A DNA stretch of 9,135 bases, taken from Deltaproteobacteria bacterium. GTDB lineage: Bacteria > Desulfobacterota > Deferrisomatia > Deferrisomatales > Deferrisomataceae. The notes under the pieces were generated by a model. The model ran no database searches, was not told the origin of the DNA, and saw only the letters and a program-made list of their open reading frames with translations. This document shows, in pieces, positions 7,201-9,135 of this stretch. Both the position numbers and the translations under genes were made by a program. The stretch covers positions 1 to 9,135 of the forward strand of contig JAADGT010000001.1 of NCBI GenBank assembly GCA_013152215.1. Reading direction: 5' to 3'. Positions within the stretch are counted from its first letter, which is position 1, and each line of letters begins with the position of its first letter.

Positions 7201-8999
7201 TGCTGAAGGAGATCAACGAGTACAACCCGGACGCCCTGTTCGAGTGGGACAAGTGGAAGTACACTCGGGAGGTGCTCGCGTCCGTGTCCGTGACCCCTGG
7301 TGACGGCCAGTACTCCCTCACCGCCACCATCGGGGACCTCCTGAACCGGGAAGGTGATGCCTGGTTCAACATCGTGCTCTTCCGCGACGTGGACGACGAC
7401 GGAGCCATCGGTGACCCCGCGACCGGGGACGACTGTTTCGATGACGGCTCTGGCAATATGGTGTGTGAGGACACCTGGTATCCTACCCCTGGCAGCGAAG
7501 TGTGGTTCAATGCCTGGGGCGGCATGCTCACGGTGGAATGGGACGAGTGCACCGAGAGCTCTGATCCGACCCAGCCGTGGCCGGAGTGTCAGCACCGCTC
7601 GGTGGTGGTCACCGGCATGGGAGATCCGGACGATCCCAACTCGATCCAGGTGGTTCCTGGCCCGGCCTTGGGAGTGGATTCGGACTGGGACGGCCTGTTC
7701 GACGGAGAAGAGGCCGAGATCGGGACGGACACGATGTCGTGGGACACGGACAACGACGGGTGCTCGGATGGGGACGAGGTGAGGGAGGGCTCCGATCCTC
7801 TGGACGCTTCGTCTGCCATGGACTGGTGCTCCTGGAACGCGGGAGCCATGCCTCCGCCTCCCGGCGAGGGTGAGTTCGTGGATGGCATGGCCCTTTACGA
7901 GGACAACTGCCAGACCTGTCACCTGGGCATCGACAACACCACGGTGCAGGATCCCTCCCCCGAGGCCATCCGCGACGCCCTGGCCGAGGTGCAGAGCATG
8001 TACGAGCTGGGGTGGCTGACGGACGCGGACGTGCAGGCCATCTCCGCCGCGCTGAGTGGAGAGCCGATGGGTGAGCCTGGCGACATGGACGGCGACGGCA
8101 TTCTGGACGAGCAGGACAACTGTCCGATGGTGCCGAACCCGGACCAGGCCGACACCGATGTGGACGGCGTGGGTGATGCGTGCCAGGATCAGGGTACCGT
8201 TGGTGAGCCTGGCGACATGGATGGCGACGGCATTCTGGACGAGCAGGACAACTGTCCGGAGGCGTACAACCCCGGCCAGGAGGACATCGACCTGAACGGC
8301 GTGGGTGATGCCTGCGAGCCGCCGGCCGAGGGTGAGACGCCGACGATTCCGGACGGCGCGGCCCTGTACGACACCAACTGCGCCAGTTGCCACGGCTCGT
8401 TGGATCAGACCACCATCGCAAACGCGAGCCCGTTGGCGCTGGAGGCTGCCATCGCGAACAATACGGGCGGTATGGGCTCCCTGGCCGACCTGACGGAAGA
8501 CTACTTTGCCGCCATCCTCGATGTGATCGATGGCGACCACGACGGGCTTCCGAACCGGGTGGAGACCGTGGAGACCGGCACGGCCTTCGACAACCCCGAC
8601 ACCGACGGCGACGGCGTGGGTGACGGTCTGGAGGTGGGTCTGAGCTTCGACCCGACCGATCCGGCCAGCCCCGGTGCTGCCCCGCCGTCCTCGGAGTCCG
8701 ATTTGGTGGGCACCTGGGAAAACCTCGATCCGAGCGGAACGATCGTTTTCGAGACTGCCGTGTTCAACAGCGACGGCACGTACCAGGTAAGCGGCACGGA
8801 TCCGTTCGACGGTTCGACCTGGTCCGAGACGGGAACCTGGAGCTTGTCGGCCGACGGCACCACGTTGACCACGGTGGTCGCCACCTCGTCCGATCCGGCG
8901 TCCACCGCAGGGGAGACGGAGTCGTTCTCCGTGGTTCTTCTCCCCGACGGGAGGGCGGTGTTGGATCTATGGATGTTGTGGACCCCGGCGGCCCCCTGA
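4291..8999 (+). CDS. Large multidomain lipoprotein with TSP3-type calcium repeats and two c-type heme motifs (apparent frameshift near 4451)
   Basis: With one base restored near 4451 this gives 1569 residues (numbering used here). Residues 1-27 are a lipoprotein signal peptide with lipobox LSAC (C27), then ten Gly and a GDTGGT-type linker. Residues about 85-800 resemble no family I can name: a beta-rich start, helical segments, then beta-sandwich-like stretches. Calcium-type DxDxDG motifs start near nucleotides 6588, 6720, 6816, 7386, 7674, 7740, 8529 and 8598. Two full thrombospondin type 3 repeats start at 8082 and 8214. CXXCH motifs at C1207-H1211 and C1364-H1368 each have a candidate axial Met (M1237, M1395). 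Residues 1468-1569 look lipocalin-like (GTW...SDGTY...GTWSLSADGTTLT). It is probably exported by Sec, matured by cytochrome c biogenesis and anchored in the outer membrane or on the surface. Electron transfer, adhesion or a structural role are all possible. As given, the signal peptide and body are in different frames (4291 frame to about 4451, then -1). Confidence 0.85.
4438..4530 (+). repeat. Asp-Thr-Gly-Gly linker repeat containing the frame slip
   Basis: GACACSGGCGGCAC occurs at 4438, 4455 and 4485. The first two copies are 17 bases apart, where whole codons would require 18; the next interval is 30. Reading one frame before about 4451 and the -1 frame after it gives an uninterrupted GDTGGT..EDTGGT..GDTGDTGGTT linker, so a single base is missing here. 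No heptameric slippery site is apparent. Confidence 0.85.
7881..8063 (+). other. First single-heme cytochrome c mini-domain
   Basis: About 60 residues of the lipoprotein: DGMALYEDNC (from 1198), heme-binding C1207-Q-T-C1210-H1211, a helix, then M1237 as candidate sixth ligand, followed by LTDADVQAISAAL. Spacing from His to Met is 26. It aligns throughout with the second copy, including the LY..NC approach and the final LT-x-AI helix. It lies between a calcium-motif pair and the two TSP3 repeats. Confidence 0.8.
8070..8258 (+). repeat. Tandem TSP3 repeats with a near-identical 57-bp core
   Basis: Bases 8070-8126 recur at 8202-8258 with one synonymous difference (8090 C, 8222 T), a period of 132 bases or 44 residues. 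Each encodes GEPGDMDGDGILDEQDNCP, the opening of a thrombospondin type 3 calcium repeat, closed in both copies by NP.Q..D....GVGDAC. The second halves of the units have diverged, so the core was duplicated recently or homogenised by gene conversion. Confidence 0.9.
8352..8534 (+). other. Second single-heme cytochrome c mini-domain
   Basis: This domain starts with DGAALYDTNC (from residue 1355), has heme-binding C1364-A-S-C1367-H1368 with the classical CHG, and the NNTGGMGSL loop placing M1395 27 residues after the His, as in class I cytochromes c. LTEDYFAAILDVI closes the fold. Calcium motifs start directly at 8529, so heme and calcium modules alternate. Confidence 0.87.
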
Positions 9000-9017
9000 G
9001 CCGCAGGCCGGAGACGA

Positions 9018-9048
9018 CCGGGGAGGCCTATGGGCCTCCCCGGCTTTT
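9018..9048 (+). terminator. Intrinsic terminator of the lipoprotein gene
   Basis: CCGGGGAGGCC (9018-9028) and GGCCTCCCCGG (9033-9043) form a perfect 11-bp stem with a TATG loop, followed by CTTTT. It begins 19 bases after the stop codon. The T-run is cut to four and then becomes C at the junction with the intron-like sequence, as expected if an element inserted there. Confidence 0.95.
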
Positions 9049-9049
9049 C

Positions 9050-9135
9050 GTACGCCCGGCATGGGCACTGGCTTGGAGGTGAAAGTCCTCCCCCGAGTAG
9101 GTCACGACGAGGGAAGGGAAGCGCAAGGGCGCGAG
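9050..9135 (+). mobile_element. 5' end of a group IIC intron (continues beyond the window)
   Basis: From 9050 the sequence GTACGCCCGGCATGGGC resembles the start of bacterial group IIC introns such as that of Oceanobacillus iheyensis, as I recall it (GUGUGCCCGGCAUGGGUGC). The hairpin GCCC-GGCAT-GGGC is at 9054-9066. The second hairpin, GGAGG-TGAAAGT-CCTCC at 9075-9091, matches the 'GGGUGAGAGUCCC' element in place. CGCAAGGG at 9122-9129 lies 72 bases from the start, against 73 in the recalled reference. Insertion directly after an intrinsic terminator, in its orientation, is the known target habit of this class. The intron's third base is A where GUGYG is usual. Domains II-VI and any maturase/reverse transcriptase gene would lie to the right. 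Confidence 0.85.

Noticed and set aside
4188..8540. A 1450-codon open frame on the minus strand opposite the lipoprotein gene
   Set aside because: Its product is a monotonous His/Arg/Val/Leu-rich string with no motifs, as expected from antisense reading of GC-rich Asp/Glu/Gly-rich codons. The plus strand shows clear domains and a signal peptide.
1..9135. CRISPR array, tRNA or rRNA genes
   Set aside because: No regularly spaced repeat-spacer structure and no tRNA- or rRNA-like sequence was seen on either strand.

Overview
The window is GC-rich DNA that looks like one chromosomal locus of a Gram-negative bacterium. Four signs point to the former Deltaproteobacteria (Desulfuromonadia or Desulfobacterota-type lineages, possibly a metal reducer). 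They are the style of the dGTPase, the receiver protein with a C-terminal 'VWEVVPQLAE' helix block, the Gly-rich lipoprotein leader, and a lipoprotein carrying c-type heme motifs. This placement is inference from protein style, not a taxonomic result.

Left half (97-3954): three genes read leftward. In transcription order they are a dGTPase-like HD-domain triphosphohydrolase (2923-3954), a receiver-domain protein with a long acidic linker (1374-2663), and a PLP-dependent class V aminotransferase (97-1236). A strong intrinsic terminator (1303-1337) separates the last two, and 259 bases without a clear terminator separate the first two. Nothing indicates a shared pathway.

A 336-base divergent spacer (3955-4290) holds a rightward terminator-type hairpin that lies inside the apparent leader of the next gene.

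Right half (4291-8999): one very large gene encodes a surface-type lipoprotein of about 1569 residues. It has a lipobox signal peptide and a poly-Gly and Asp-Thr-Gly linker, followed by a large unassigned region. Next come many calcium-binding DxDxDG or thrombospondin type 3 motifs with two single-heme CXXCH mini-domains among them, and a small lipocalin-like C-terminal domain. As given, the signal peptide and the body are in different frames, joined by a one-base slip in the repetitive linker at about 4451.

The gene ends in a perfect 11-bp terminator hairpin. Immediately after its T-tract, at about 9050, begins what I recognise as the 5' end of a bacterial group IIC self-splicing intron. This is the insertion position typical of that class, and the intron runs off the window. 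The most notable items are the intron at the terminator, the heme/TSP3 lipoprotein and its apparent frameshift.
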